Notes: generated by a model not told the origin, from the sequence alone. 35,264 nucleotides of DNA from Lyngbya confervoides BDU141951 (GCF_000817775.3 NZ_JTHE03000066.1:1-35264); one strand, 5' to 3'. Positions 8,265-18,416 are shown, numbered from the stretch's first letter. Translations and numbers: made by a program.

Positions 8265-9899
8265 CTACACCCGCGCTGGTTCTTCCAGGATACGGCTCTC
8301 AAACTCAGATCTGGACTTAGACTGGTCAAGAGCTGCCATCAGACGGTTGAGCGCATTGAGATAGGCCTGGGCTGAGGCCACAATAATATCGGTGTTGGCC
8401 GAATGGCCGGAGAAGATGCGATCTTCGTACTGCAACCGAATGGTCACCTTTCCAATGGCATCAATGCCAGCGGTCACGGACTGCACCGAAAATTCAATCA
8501 GCTTATTGGGCACATCCACCACGCGATTAATGGCCTTGTACACTGCGTCCACCGGGCCAGTGCCAATGGCGGCATCGGTCAGCTCCTGGCCCTCAGGGGT
8601 GAGCAGGGTAACCGTGGCCGTGGGCCGGGCGTGATCGCCACAGGACACCTGCACCAGCTCCAGCTTAAATCCAGTGTTTTCCTGGGTTTGGGTTTCATCT
8701 TTGACAATTGCTTCGAGATCCCAATCCGAGATTTCCTTTTTCTTATCCGCCAACTCCTTAAACCGGATAAAGGCCTTATTGAGATCCTGCTCGGACAGCT
8801 CAAACCCTAACTCCCGCAGCCGAGTGCGAAAGGCATTGCGACCCGAATGCTTCCCGAGCACAATCTGATTTTCGTGCAAACCAATGGACTCGGCATCCAT
8901 AATCTCATAGGTGAGCCGATGCTTCAGGACACCATCCTGGTGAATCCCCGACTCATGGGCAAAGGCATTCGACCCCACAATGGCCTTATTGGGCTGCACG
9001 AGCATTCCGGTCAAGTTCGAAACCAGCCGAGAGGTTTTGTAGATTTGGCGACTGTCAATGTGGGTTAGGGGCGTCTCTGAATCCGCCGGACGCCCCAGGA
9101 ACGGGTTGTAATACTGCCGCCGCACATGCAGAGCCATCACCAACTCCTCCAGGGCCGCGTTTCCGGCCCGTTCACCAATGCCGTTGATGGTGCACTCCAA
9201 CTGGCGCGCCCCATTTTTTACCGCTTCCAGGAAGTTAGCCACCGCCAGACCCAGGTCATTGTGACCATGGACGGAAATAATGGCTTGATCAATGTTGGGA
9301 ACGTTTTCCTTGATGCCGCGAATTAAATCCCCAAATTCACTGGGGGTAATGTAGCCCACGGTGTCGGGAATATTGACCGTGGTGGCACCCGCTGCGATCG
9401 CCCGCTCCAGCATCTCATACAAAAACTCTGGATCCGATCGCCCCGCATCCTCCGGGGAAAACTCCACATCATCGGTGAAGGATCGGGCCAGGGCCACCAT
9501 CTCCCCGGCGATCTCTAACACCTCGGCCCGCGTTTTCTTGAGCTTGTACTTTAGATGAATATCGGAGGTGGCAATAAAGGTATGAATGCGGGGATGGGCC
9601 GCGGGTTTGAGGGCCTCCGCAGCAGTGGTGATATCCTGGCGCGTGGCGCGGGCCAACCCGCAAATCACGGGTCCCTCGGGAGTGCCCACCTGTTCAGCAA
9701 TTTTCTGCACCGCCTCAAAATCGCCCGGACTGGCAAAGGGGAACCCCGCCTCAATAATGTCCACCCCCAGGCGAGCAAGCTGCTTGGCAATCGTGATTTT
9801 TTCAGGAACATTCAGCGTTGCACCGGGGGACTGCTCACCGTCCCGCAGAGTGGTGTCAAAAATCAACACGCGGTCCACTTCATTCGGCTGAATTTTCAT
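8265..9899 (-). CDS. leuA: 2-isopropylmalate synthase
   Basis: LeuA condenses acetyl-CoA with 2-oxoisovalerate, the first committed step of leucine synthesis. The 544 residues cover the whole family architecture. The TIM-barrel catalytic domain opens with [14 protein letters not shown], and the metal-binding HGHNDLG motif lies near residue 210. The C-terminal LeuA dimer domain (from about residue 390) is the allosteric leucine-binding region. The ATG at 9897-9899 places the first motif near residue 12, as expected. The gene is cytoplasmic and intact, followed by the Lin0512-family gene. The metal sensor upstream is on the same strand but 81 bp away, and I see no functional link. Confidence 0.96.
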   Translation of the reverse strand: MKIQPNEVDRVLIFDTTLRDGEQSPGATLNVPEKITIAKQLARLGVDIIEAGFPFASPGDFEAVQKIAEQVGTPEGPVICGLARATRQDITTAAEALKPAAHPRIHTFIATSDIHLKYKLKKTRAEVLEIAGEMVALARSFTDDVEFSPEDAGRSDPEFLYEMLERAIAAGATTVNIPDTVGYITPSEFGDLIRGIKENVPNIDQAIISVHGHNDLGLAVANFLEAVKNGARQLECTINGIGERAGNAALEELVMALHVRRQYYNPFLGRPADSETPLTHIDSRQIYKTSRLVSNLTGMLVQPNKAIVGSNAFAHESGIHQDGVLKHRLTYEIMDAESIGLHENQIVLGKHSGRNAFRTRLRELGFELSEQDLNKAFIRFKELADKKKEISDWDLEAIVKDETQTQENTGFKLELVQVSCGDHARPTATVTLLTPEGQELTDAAIGTGPVDAVYKAINRVVDVPNKLIEFSVQSVTAGIDAIGKVTIRLQYEDRIFSGHSANTDIIVASAQAYLNALNRLMAALDQSKSRSEFESRILEEPARV

Positions 9900-9980
9900 A
9901 GCGATGTCAAGCGCGTAAAAAAACTTTTTCTATCTTAGTCTACGAGCACTGATGTGGCGGGAAGGCGGCGAAGTTGCCCG

Positions 9981-10319
9981 TCAATCTAAAAAGCGATCCA
10001 GCGCGGCCTTTAATTCCGCGATTTCCGCCTCAATATTGCCAGCATGGGCCGCACGAGACACACATTGGGTCAAATGCTCGTCTAGAATCAGTCGGGCCAC
10101 GCGATCTAACGCGCCGCGAACCGCTGCAATCTGAATCAGAACCTCGGGACAGGGGCGACTTTCCTGAATCATGGTTTTCACGCCGCGAATATGCCCCTCA
10201 ATTCGAGACAGACGATTCAAAATAGCCCGCAGGGATTCCTCGCTGTGATGGTGACCCTGTCCCTCTAGACCATCATGGGAATGGACGTGGAGCGGCGGTT
10301 TTGATGTTGACTTGTCCAA
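9981..10319 (-). CDS. CsoR/RcnR-family metal-sensing repressor, InrS-like
   Basis: 112-residue all-helical DUF156 regulator. Such tetramers bind promoter DNA when metal-free and release it when metal binds. Metal-site residues are visible: Cys57 in RPCPEV, then His82 and Cys86 in DEHLTQC. The spacing of 25 and 4 residues equals that of the nickel sensor InrS of Synechocystis. The N-terminus is rich in His (HVHSH at 11-15, HHH at 23-25), also as in InrS. Nickel is therefore the best guess, with copper (CsoR) possible. No nickel exporter such as nrsD is adjacent, so its target must be elsewhere. It is probably monocistronic, ending 81 bp before leuA. Confidence 0.85.
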   Translation of the reverse strand: MDKSTSKPPLHVHSHDGLEGQGHHHSEESLRAILNRLSRIEGHIRGVKTMIQESRPCPEVLIQIAAVRGALDRVARLILDEHLTQCVSRAAHAGNIEAEIAELKAALDRFLD

Positions 10320-10430
10320 GGCAGACCCGAATGTTTAGAAATGTTACTTTCCCTCCATCCTACTGAAATTTACAGCAGATGACTGGGAATTGAGAACTCC
10401 CGCTGGTTCGTAACTTTCTCTATGATAATT

Positions 10431-10453
10431 TCAGAGGATCTCAGAGGATCTCA
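10431..10453 (+). repeat. Short tandem repeat TCAGAGGATC x2 upstream of pdxA
   Basis: Two perfect direct copies of TCAGAGGATC plus three more bases, 46 bp before the pdxA start. It may be chance or a regulatory element, and I have no evidence for a binding protein. Confidence 0.6.
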
Positions 10454-10498
10454 AACGGCTCATCCTCCTGAGGCCCTCCTGTCCTTACTCCTGATTCC

Positions 10499-11575
10499 AT
10501 GCCCTCCGATCTTCCGCGCTTAGCTTTGTCCATGGGCGATCCCGCCGGCATCGGCCCCGAGGTCATTCTCAAAGCCCTAGCCGATCCCGATCTGGCAGCC
10601 CAGATCACTGTGGTTGGCCATCGCCGCTGCTTTGAGCAAACCTATGGGCAGCTGCAAACAGCCCAGAACCCAAGCCGTCCTGCGCCCCTTCTCCATCCCG
10701 ATGACCTCAATCTATTAGAGGTGGAAAGCTTCGCGGTGGAAAGCGCCGCCCCACCCATGGTCCTGGGGCAGCCCACTGCCGCCACCGGTCAGTTGAGCTT
10801 TGATTGCCTCAACCAGGCAATTAGCCTAGCCCTGGATCACCAGGTTGCTGGCGTCGTCACTGGCCCCATTGCCAAGGCAGCCTGGAGTTTAGCTGGGCAT
10901 CGTTACCCTGGCCAAACTGAACTTCTCGCGGAACGGGCTGGCGTGACGCGGTTTGGGATGATGTTTGTGGCCACCTCGCCTCACAGCCATTGGCAGTTGC
11001 GAACCCTGCTGGCCACGACCCACATTCCGCTGCAATCCGTGCCCCAACAAATTACCCCAGAAGGGCTCACCCAAAAGCTAGCGTTGCTGATTGAAACCCT
11101 CCATCAGGACTTTGGCCTGAGTCGGCCCAAGATTGCAATTGCCGGTCTCAATCCCCACAGCGGCGAACAAGGACAGCTGGGTCAGGAGGAAGTTCAATGG
11201 ATGGAGGACTGGTTGAGGGCCATGGGGCAGCAGTTTCCCCAGGTCACCCTAACGGGGCTCATTCCCCCGGATACGATGTGGGTGGCGCCAGGTCAGGCCT
11301 GGTATGGGCAATCTCGCGGCTTTGAGGGGACGCTGCACGATGCTTACCTGGCGCTTTACCACGACCAGGGGCTGATCCCGGTCAAGCTGATGGCCTTTGA
11401 CCGGGCCGTGAACACCACTCTGGGACTGCCCTTTATCCGCACCTCTCCCGATCACGGCACGGCCTTTGACATTGCCGGCAAGGGCATCGCGAATCCCCAA
11501 AGCATGAAAGCCGCTCTGGAACTGGCCATTGCCCAGGCTCACCGGCGGGCAGCAGTCCACCTCGGCGCGGGCTAA
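10499..11575 (+). CDS. pdxA: 4-hydroxythreonine-4-phosphate dehydrogenase
   Basis: PdxA oxidises 4-phosphohydroxy-L-threonine with NAD(P)+ in the DXP-dependent route to pyridoxal phosphate (vitamin B6). The 358-residue protein shows the family signatures: SMGDPAGIGPEV at the N-terminus, the TGPIAK loop, and the metal/substrate block YHDQGLIPVKLMAF, followed by GLPFIRTSPDHGTAFDIAGKG. Length and start (ATG at 10499) match the family. The YdcF-like gene begins 3 bp after its stop, so the two are probably co-transcribed. Confidence 0.96.
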   Translation: MPSDLPRLALSMGDPAGIGPEVILKALADPDLAAQITVVGHRRCFEQTYGQLQTAQNPSRPAPLLHPDDLNLLEVESFAVESAAPPMVLGQPTAATGQLSFDCLNQAISLALDHQVAGVVTGPIAKAAWSLAGHRYPGQTELLAERAGVTRFGMMFVATSPHSHWQLRTLLATTHIPLQSVPQQITPEGLTQKLALLIETLHQDFGLSRPKIAIAGLNPHSGEQGQLGQEEVQWMEDWLRAMGQQFPQVTLTGLIPPDTMWVAPGQAWYGQSRGFEGTLHDAYLALYHDQGLIPVKLMAFDRAVNTTLGLPFIRTSPDHGTAFDIAGKGIANPQSMKAALELAIAQAHRRAAVHLGAG

Positions 11576-11577
11576 GG

Positions 11578-12375
11578 GTGATGGGCGAATTTTTACTGTT
11601 TCTGTCTAAACTGCTGCCCTTAGCCCTCTATCCCCTGGGGCTCACTAGCCTGCTGCTGATCTTTGCCATTGCAAACTTCTGGAGTCGTCCGAGGCGTGCT
11701 GCGGTGGCCCTGGTGCTGGCCCTAACGGTGCTGATCATCAGCGCCAGCAATCTGATGGCGGAGGCCCTCCTCTATTCCCTGGAGCGGCAAAATCCTCCCC
11801 TGGTGAATCCCCCCAGGGCCAGCGCCATTGTGGTGCTAGGAGGCAGTACCTATCCCCCCACTCCCCCTCGTCAGGGCCCCGAGGTGAATGAGGCGGGCGA
11901 TCGCATTCTCTATGCCGCCAGGCTTTATCGGGAGGGTCGGGCCCCCAAGGTCATCCTCAGTGGCGGGCGCATTGCCTGGAAAGGCGGCGGTCAGGCTGAA
12001 GCCATTGATATGCAAACCCTGATGGCAACCATGGGCGTTCCCACTGAGGCGGTCATCCTCGAACCGGACTCCCTCAATACCTATGAAAATGCGCGGAACG
12101 TTCGGGAATTGCTGCAGCGCAGCGGAATTCGCGGCAAGCTGCTTCTGGTCACCTCCGCCTCCCACATGCCCCGAGCTAAGGCCATCTTTCTCAAACAGGG
12201 TATGACGGTCATCCCAGCCCCCACGGATTTTTTAGTGGAAACCCAGCGACCTAAAAAGCAGTTTCAGGAGCAGCTGCTGGATTTGCTGCCCGATTCCCTG
12301 GCCCTGGACCGAACCACTCGCGCGCTCAAGGAATATGTGGGCTGGGCTATCTATAGGCTGCGGGGCTGGCTCTAG
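11578..12375 (+). CDS. YdcF/DUF218-family membrane protein (ElyC/SanA-like)
   Basis: 265 residues. Two hydrophobic segments occupy about residues 5-60, followed by a DUF218 domain: AIVVLGGSTY, then AARLYREGRAPKVILSGG, EPDSLNTYENA and LLVTSASHMPRA. In E. coli, DUF218 proteins such as ElyC and SanA affect envelope integrity and peptidoglycan or undecaprenyl carrier metabolism. The exact reaction is unsettled. The GTG at 11578 is followed at once by an ATG at 11581, which may be the real start. It sits directly behind pdxA, probably in one transcript. The next 217 bp, up to the convergent ftrV, hold no recognisable gene. Confidence 0.87.
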   Translation: MMGEFLLFLSKLLPLALYPLGLTSLLLIFAIANFWSRPRRAAVALVLALTVLIISASNLMAEALLYSLERQNPPLVNPPRASAIVVLGGSTYPPTPPRQGPEVNEAGDRILYAARLYREGRAPKVILSGGRIAWKGGGQAEAIDMQTLMATMGVPTEAVILEPDSLNTYENARNVRELLQRSGIRGKLLLVTSASHMPRAKAIFLKQGMTVIPAPTDFLVETQRPKKQFQEQLLDLLPDSLALDRTTRALKEYVGWAIYRLRGWL

Positions 12376-12592
12376 AGGGCCCCAAGGCGGAGGGGGATGT
12401 CGGGGATGTGGCGCAGCGACCCCCTCTGAGCTTGGGGATGCCAGACCTGGCGATGGAGAACTCAGAGGATGGCCCAGTGGCTTGATCCTGCAACCCGTGG
12501 CGGACATTCCAGCTTCCGATCAGGTCCCAGCTGCGGATCGCGCTTCCGCCGTCCCCGATCGATGTCTTGACCATCCGCGGGGACCACCGGGG

Positions 12593-12814
12593 TTAGGCCA
12601 GTTCTAACTCTTGCTCACCCAGATGGGTGCGAAACTTTTTATCAAACTTGATCTGAAAGGGATAGTTTGGGCTAATCACGCGGCCTTCCCAATCGCTTAA
12701 AATTGCGGTAATCTCTCCCTCCATGCCCTGAATGTCGAAGGGCTGGTTGCGGTGCTCAGGATGGTGGTACACAATAACGGAGGTTCGGACCCGGACGCGA
12801 TCGCCAATCTTCAT
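12593..12814 (-). CDS. ftrV: Ferredoxin-thioredoxin reductase, variable chain
   Basis: 73 residues, the size of the small alpha (variable) subunit of ferredoxin-thioredoxin reductase. This subunit forms a beta-barrel that clamps the catalytic Fe-S subunit (FtrC, not in this window). The enzyme passes electrons from photoreduced ferredoxin to thioredoxin and so switches carbon-fixation enzymes on in the light. Recognisable parts are MKIGDRVRVRTSVIVYHHPEH, GMEGEI and PFQIKFDKKFRTHLGEQEL. It has no cysteines, as expected for this subunit. It is monocistronic and convergent with the ydcF-like gene. Confidence 0.92.
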   Translation of the reverse strand: MKIGDRVRVRTSVIVYHHPEHRNQPFDIQGMEGEITAILSDWEGRVISPNYPFQIKFDKKFRTHLGEQELELA

Positions 12815-13036
12815 TGCTTCAACTTAGTTCCTACACGATTGTGCAACAGAAATCATCGACCGTCTGAAGTGAGTTCGAAACTGCCGAATAATCCATGCAT
12901 CATGATGACACATCCCGGAACCGCCCCGGAGCACAATGGCCCAAGGATTAAATTTATGAATTAAATTCAGCCTGCAACCCCAAAGATTCCAATCGACTGG
13001 GGGAACCCCTCAGGTTCCCTCGCTGCCTGCCTTGCT

Positions 13037-15586
13037 ATGTCCGGATCTGAACTCTCCGCTTCGCCCCAACCCGATCGCCATTGCGATCCCTGCTATGTAG
13101 AAGCCCTGGTGGATTGCCCCGGCAGTCCGCAGGTGCTCACCTACCGCATCCCCACGGGCCACACCATCGCCGTGGGAGATATTTTGACGGTGCCCTTGGG
13201 GCGCCAGCAGGTGGGGGCGATCGCCCTACGCCTCACCCCGGATCTGCCTCGGGATCTCGATCCTGGCCAGGTGCGGGCCATTGAGGCGGTGGCCAGCAGC
13301 AGCCTGTTTCCTCCCGGCTATTGGACCCTTCTGCAAACCGTGGCGGACTACTACCACAGCTCCTTGATGGCAACGATCCGCGTGGTGTTACCCCCAGGGC
13401 TGCTGCGACGATCCCAAAAACGGGTCAAGCTATTGCCCCCCCAGAACTTAGGGCCGGAAGCCCCCCTCTCTCCCCTGGCGCAGCAAATCCTGCAAGTCCT
13501 CAAGAGCAGCAAAACCGGAGACTATAGCTGGACCCACATTCAAAAGAAAATCAAAGGTGCCGCCCCAGGCCTACGCGAGCTGCAGCGGCATCAGCGGGTG
13601 GCAGTTTACCTGCAAACCCAGTCTCCTACCCAGCCCAAAACGCGGCGGGTTGCAACCTTGATCCATGAGCAGCCCCTGGCCTCCTCCTTGACCCCTCGCC
13701 AGCAAGAGGTGCTGCAATTTTTAAAGCAGCGGGGCGGCGAACTGTGGGCTGTGGATTTGATGGGCTCTACCCACGCCAGCCCTGGGTTAATCCAGACCCT
13801 GGCCCGCAAGGGCGCCATCGCCCTGAGCGATCGGGAAACCCTGCGCCTGGAGTCTAGCCTCATGGCCGCGGACCACCCTCAATCCCTGACCCTCCATCAA
13901 CGGAAGGCCTTGGAGGCCATTCAGTCGGTGCAGGGCTTCGGCACGGTGCTCCTGCACGGGGTCACTGGATCGGGAAAAACTGAGGTCTACCTGCAAGCCA
14001 TCGCCCCGATCCTCGCCGCCGGCCAGTCGGCCCTGCTGCTGGTGCCCGAAATTGGTCTGACCCCCCAGATCAGCGATCGGGTTCGGGCCAGATTTGGTCA
14101 GCGGGTTCGGGTCTACCACAGCGCCCTATCCGAGGGAGAGCGCTACGATACCTGGCGCGTGCTGCTGCAATCGGATCCACAGGTGGTGGTGGGCACTCGA
14201 TCTGCTATCTTTGCGCCCCTGGGGAATTTAGGACTCATTATTCTGGACGAGGAGCATGATGGGGGATATAAGCAAGAATCTCCGGCCCCCTGCTACCACG
14301 CCCGCACCGTCGCCCACTGGCGCGCTCAGCTGGCAAACTGTCCCCTGATTCTGGGGTCCGCAACCCCGTCCTTAGAAAGCTGGCACCGGGTGCAGGCCGC
14401 CGCTCCCTGGCCGGAGGCAGCCCAACCCCAGCCTGTCGTCCCCCAGCCCTCACCCGCGGCGCCGGCCGGAAGCGCCCTCTATGTCCGCTTGCCAGAGCGG
14501 GTGCATGCTCAGCCCCTGCCGCCCATTGTTCTGGTGGATATGCGCCAAGAGCTACAGCGGGGCAATCGCACGCTCCTGAGTCAGCGGATTCAGCAGGGAT
14601 TGGCCAAGCTCCAAGCCGAACAACAGCAGGGGCTGTTGTTTATCAATCGGCGGGGCCACAGTACCTTTGTGTCTTGCCGGAGCTGCGGCTATGTGGTGGA
14701 ATGCCCCAACTGCAGCGTCTCCCTCACCTATCATCACACCCATCATCCCTCAACACCGCTCCTTCGTTGCCACTACTGCAACCATACGGCCCCCCAGCCC
14801 CCAAAATGCCCAAGCTGCGGATCCCCCTACTTTCGCTACTTTGGAAGCGGCACCCAGCGCGTCATGGAGGAGCTGCGGGAACAATTTCCCACCCTTAGGG
14901 TGCTGCGCTTCGACAGCGACACCACCCGCCGCAAGGGGGCGCATCGGGAACTGTTGACCCGCTTTTCCCAGGGAGAGGTGGATCTGATGGTGGGCACCCA
15001 AATGGTGACCAAGGGCCTGGATATTCCCCAGGTGCAGTTTGTCGGCGTGCTGGCGGCCGATAGCCTGCTGAACTTGTCTGACTTTCGCGCTAGTGAGCGC
15101 ACCATGCAAACCCTCTTGCAGGTGGCCGGACGAACTGGACGGGGCACCCAGCCAGGCCAGGTGGTCATTCAAACCTATAACCCCGAACACCCGGTTCTAC
15201 AGGCGGTGAAGGACTATCAATTCCAGGCTTTTACCCAGAGCGAACTGGCGATGCGACAGGCGCTCCAGTACCCGCCCTATGGCCAACTCCTGCTGCTGAA
15301 GCTGAGCAGCCCCAACCCAGTCCTGGTGGAGCAAACCGCTCAGGAGATGGCCTCCTTGCTCCGGGAGATGCTAGGGGCCCTCTGGGAGAACTTTGCCCTG
15401 TTAGGGCCAGCTCCGGCCCAGGTGCTCAAGGTGGCCCGGCGATTTCGCTGGCAGATTCTTCTGAAGCTCCCTGAAAACCTGGAGGCAACGCCCCTGTCAA
15501 CGCCGCTTCCCCTGGACTACCTGCGATCGCGCTGTCCCCGCGAGGTGCGCCTTGGGATTGATGTGGATCCCCTCCACTTTGGCTAG
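13037..15586 (+). CDS. priA: Primosomal protein N' (replication restart helicase PriA)
   Basis: 849-residue superfamily 2 helicase that recognises stalled forks and D-loops and reloads the replicative helicase. Domains in order: N-terminal DNA-binding part (YVEALVDCPGSPQVLTYRIP), a winged-helix region, and a helicase core with Walker A GVTGSGKT near residue 310 and DEEH near residue 405. A cysteine-rich insertion near 545-600 (CRSCGYVVECPNC, then CHYC and CPSC) has eight cysteines for two zinc ions. The second helicase half includes GTQMVTKGLDIPQV and QVAGRTGRG. A Pro/Ala-rich insertion of about 30 residues after the DEEH part (PWPEAAQPQPVVPQPSP) is unusual but in frame. The stop is 4 bp from the convergent stop of the PEP-CTERM gene. 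Confidence 0.96.
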   Translation: MSGSELSASPQPDRHCDPCYVEALVDCPGSPQVLTYRIPTGHTIAVGDILTVPLGRQQVGAIALRLTPDLPRDLDPGQVRAIEAVASSSLFPPGYWTLLQTVADYYHSSLMATIRVVLPPGLLRRSQKRVKLLPPQNLGPEAPLSPLAQQILQVLKSSKTGDYSWTHIQKKIKGAAPGLRELQRHQRVAVYLQTQSPTQPKTRRVATLIHEQPLASSLTPRQQEVLQFLKQRGGELWAVDLMGSTHASPGLIQTLARKGAIALSDRETLRLESSLMAADHPQSLTLHQRKALEAIQSVQGFGTVLLHGVTGSGKTEVYLQAIAPILAAGQSALLLVPEIGLTPQISDRVRARFGQRVRVYHSALSEGERYDTWRVLLQSDPQVVVGTRSAIFAPLGNLGLIILDEEHDGGYKQESPAPCYHARTVAHWRAQLANCPLILGSATPSLESWHRVQAAAPWPEAAQPQPVVPQPSPAAPAGSALYVRLPERVHAQPLPPIVLVDMRQELQRGNRTLLSQRIQQGLAKLQAEQQQGLLFINRRGHSTFVSCRSCGYVVECPNCSVSLTYHHTHHPSTPLLRCHYCNHTAPQPPKCPSCGSPYFRYFGSGTQRVMEELREQFPTLRVLRFDSDTTRRKGAHRELLTRFSQGEVDLMVGTQMVTKGLDIPQVQFVGVLAADSLLNLSDFRASERTMQTLLQVAGRTGRGTQPGQVVIQTYNPEHPVLQAVKDYQFQAFTQSELAMRQALQYPPYGQLLLLKLSSPNPVLVEQTAQEMASLLREMLGALWENFALLGPAPAQVLKVARRFRWQILLKLPENLEATPLSTPLPLDYLRSRCPREVRLGIDVDPLHFG

Positions 15587-15590
15587 GCCG

Positions 15591-18416
15591 TTAACGCCGG
15601 GGCCGACTCCATGGCTCTAGGGATAGGTGAGGGGCGTCCTCCGCTTCGGTCCCAGACGGAACCGCCTGAAGATTCATCATTCGCTGCCAGTACAGCAGCC
15701 CCAGCAGCCCGGTTCCCGCCAAAAACAGCAGCCATTCAGCAGGCTCTGGCACGCCGGAAACTGGAGCCAGAGCCTGCTGCGGCTGCGGCAGCTGCTGGTC
15801 TTCCACTTCCCGATCAAAGCGATCCTCGCGATCCTCTGCCGCCTGGAGCTGACGCTTTTGGTCAGCGTTGACCAACACCAACATGGAGGAGTAGGGCGTC
15901 ACAATTTGGTTTTGCTGGGCCAGGGCATGAATGGCGTCTAGCTGCGCCAGTTCTTCCGGCTGGACCGATTCGCTCACCTGAGCCACCCATTGACGAGCCG
16001 CCATCGGATCCAGGTCAGGGGTTATAGGCACCTGAGGGTCCGGCCTCTGACTCAGAAACCAGGCATAGCCATCCACCACGTTGAGCAGGGAGGTGCCCGG
16101 CCCCAGACTGGGCTGGGTGGCAATCCGGGTCATCACCTCCTGAACCTGGGTGGAGACGCTGCCGCCCGTGCGCTGAATTGCCTCGAGGGTGGCGTCATCG
16201 TAGGCGGGCTGCAGGCCCCCCACATGCACCAGCCAGAGCGGCGCTGTGATCGCGACCGGGTCGTCGCTATCCTCGGTGAGTTCATAGCTGCCCGTATCCG
16301 TGATCAGCACAATGGCGTCATAGGACTTGGAGGTGCCGGCAATGGCCTGGTTAAACTGCCTGAGCATTTGACTCGGCTGAATCCGCCCGTAGAAGAGGGC
16401 CTCTTCCGGCTGAAAGGTCTGCACCTCCGTCACCGGAGTGGCCGGATCCGATCCAATTTGAGTCAGAAACAGATCAGTCGGATTGTTGGGCAAGATGGCC
16501 TCCTGCAGCCATGCAAAGGTGGCCTTAAGCTCCCTTTGATGGGCTTTCATGCTGTAGGATCCGTCTAGAATCAGGGCCAGATGCTGTCCGGTGGGCAAGG
16601 TATAGGCCGTTTCATCGATCGGATTGGCCAGCAGATATCCCCCCGGCAGTTGGGTTTGATGGGCCATCGGGGCCATCGGTTCAGCCGGAAGGGAGGCGGG
16701 CAACCACTGTTTATGTCCCCTTTGCGATACCCCGTTGAGGGTCCGGCGGGTGGAGTTGCGCCAGAAAATATTGCGCTGCTCGTGCAACTGGGGCAAGGGC
16801 CATTGCCCCGCTTGTTGCATCACCTGGTAGGTCATCCAGAGATGCATCCGGTCCGGCTGACCATCCTGGGGCAGCTGATCTTGGTTCATGGGCGGGATGG
16901 GAAAGGCGCGCAGGCGGTAGTTGCGAGGTCCCACCTGTTCCAAGAGGGCCGGATCCACTCGCTGCTGAAGTTGATCGTTGTAGACCTGCTGGGCAGCCCC
17001 TCGGGTCGAAACGATTGGATCGTATCGCTGGGCGCGATCGCCCGTCTCTCCCAACCACAGCCCAGTAATCGTGGCGCTCTCCGGCAAGGAGAAGAGGTAA
17101 AGCACCTCGGTTTGATCGAAGGTGGTGTTGGCATAGACCTCATGCAGCTCAATCTCGGCCCAGTCGCCGTGGGGCGTCACCTGGATATCTTGCTGCTCTA
17201 GCTTGACCCGTTCCGCGCGCACATCCAGTAATCCAGCCTTGGCCTGGGCGCGATCAAAGGTGGACTGAAGGGCTCTTTGAATGGCGGCCTGTTCCCCCCG
17301 CAGAATGGGGGTATCAAAAAACTCAGCGTAGAGACTCGCCGCCTTGTCTGGATCTGTTCCAGGGCCCTGGTAAGCAAAGGGCGCGATGACAACGTTATAG
17401 GCCGATTGCATCATCTGGGCTAGGCGATCGCCCAGGAGAGATTGATAGAGGTTGAAAATACCCTGACTCTCCAGCAGCGGATAGCGATAGGGGGCCAGGT
17501 AAGCGTTGAGAAGACCCTGCCGAATCGTCTCAGACTCCTTCAGCAGGGCTTGCCGATGTTCTTGCACCGTTTGCGACGGCGCGGGTTGGGAGGCCAACAG
17601 CTCAAATGCCCGATGCTGGGGCTGCTGCTGAAGCATGGCCAGCAGCCCCAGCCAAACCGCCAAAACGAGACCCACCGCAGCCAGGACTTTTTCTGTCCCC
17701 CCTCGGCGACCTAACTGCTGAGCGATCTGTCGCCAGGAGTTAAAAAAGAGCGCCGCCATGCCAAAGGGCATGGTGATCCAGCCTAAGGTCATCACCGCCA
17801 CTGGAAAGAGAATCACAAAGTAGACCAGGATAAAGAGAATCCCCGCTCCCACAAACCAAAGGGTCGGCGGGAGGTAAAACAGGGCGATCGCAGCGAGATA
17901 TAGCACCGAAACCAGCATGAGGGTGAGTCCAGCCAGATGTCCCCAGGTGGCCCTTTCAGTTTCGGGGTGCTGCGCAGTCAAGAGCCAGTGGATCAGGGCC
18001 AGACTGCCGAGGGCCACCGTACCGCAGAGAAACGTGGCCGCTGGGGTTAAATCCCGCAGAAAAAAGAGGCGAAGGGTAAAGATGGTCAGCAGCGGGGCTT
18101 CAATGCCGTAGAAAATCTGAAATAGGGAAAGGGGAGGCCGGGCCGGGGAGGCCTTGCGGCGGTGGATCTGGCGCAGCGTCCCCATGGCCGTTGAGGCGGT
18201 GGGAACGCCCAGCAACCCCAGCACTGGCACCAGAATGCTAAACGGAACCTCGCCGCGAGCTGCATCGCTGAGGATTTCTCGGCCCCAAAAGGGCAAAAAT
18301 CCTAGAAAGACAATCAGCAGGAGGGTACCATTGAACAACCAGAAAAAGATGGCAAACAGGATTTGGAACACCTCTTTCACCGGGCTCGGGGCCGGGCTGG
18401 AACTCGACGATGACAT
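15591..18416 (-). CDS. Large membrane VIT/VWA protein with PEP-CTERM signal (TIGR02921-like)
   Basis: About 941 residues. I chose the ATG at 18416 because GGAG lies 8 nt upstream; an in-frame TTG at 18431 is the alternative. The N-terminal 260 residues hold several membrane helices. A VIT-like domain spans about 400-535 (WAEIELHEVYANTTFDQTE). A von Willebrand A-like domain starts near 612, with a MIDAS-type DGSYS (ILDGSYSMKA). The C-terminus has a PEP-CTERM signal: VPEPAEW near 890-895, a short hydrophobic segment, then an Arg. Unusually, about 30 further residues follow, rich in acidic and Pro residues. The protein directly follows an exosortase, so it is the likely dedicated substrate. The domain order fits the cyanobacterial TIGR02921 family as I recall it; the function is unknown, possibly surface adhesion or envelope assembly. 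Confidence 0.83.
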   Translation of the reverse strand: MSSSSSSPAPSPVKEVFQILFAIFFWLFNGTLLLIVFLGFLPFWGREILSDAARGEVPFSILVPVLGLLGVPTASTAMGTLRQIHRRKASPARPPLSLFQIFYGIEAPLLTIFTLRLFFLRDLTPAATFLCGTVALGSLALIHWLLTAQHPETERATWGHLAGLTLMLVSVLYLAAIALFYLPPTLWFVGAGILFILVYFVILFPVAVMTLGWITMPFGMAALFFNSWRQIAQQLGRRGGTEKVLAAVGLVLAVWLGLLAMLQQQPQHRAFELLASQPAPSQTVQEHRQALLKESETIRQGLLNAYLAPYRYPLLESQGIFNLYQSLLGDRLAQMMQSAYNVVIAPFAYQGPGTDPDKAASLYAEFFDTPILRGEQAAIQRALQSTFDRAQAKAGLLDVRAERVKLEQQDIQVTPHGDWAEIELHEVYANTTFDQTEVLYLFSLPESATITGLWLGETGDRAQRYDPIVSTRGAAQQVYNDQLQQRVDPALLEQVGPRNYRLRAFPIPPMNQDQLPQDGQPDRMHLWMTYQVMQQAGQWPLPQLHEQRNIFWRNSTRRTLNGVSQRGHKQWLPASLPAEPMAPMAHQTQLPGGYLLANPIDETAYTLPTGQHLALILDGSYSMKAHQRELKATFAWLQEAILPNNPTDLFLTQIGSDPATPVTEVQTFQPEEALFYGRIQPSQMLRQFNQAIAGTSKSYDAIVLITDTGSYELTEDSDDPVAITAPLWLVHVGGLQPAYDDATLEAIQRTGGSVSTQVQEVMTRIATQPSLGPGTSLLNVVDGYAWFLSQRPDPQVPITPDLDPMAARQWVAQVSESVQPEELAQLDAIHALAQQNQIVTPYSSMLVLVNADQKRQLQAAEDREDRFDREVEDQQLPQPQQALAPVSGVPEPAEWLLFLAGTGLLGLLYWQRMMNLQAVPSGTEAEDAPHLSLEPWSRPRR

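Noticed and set aside
12376-12592. Structured RNA gene between ydcF-like gene and ftrV
   Set aside because: The stretch is GC-rich but shows no signature of rnpB, SRP RNA, tmRNA, 6S RNA or tRNA that I could recognise.
16581-17201. 206-codon open frame on the plus strand (and neighbours at 15990-16568)
   Set aside because: They lie antisense to the large VIT/VWA gene, whose domains and PEP-CTERM signal are clear. The antisense peptides have no recognisable domain and are a by-product of high GC content.
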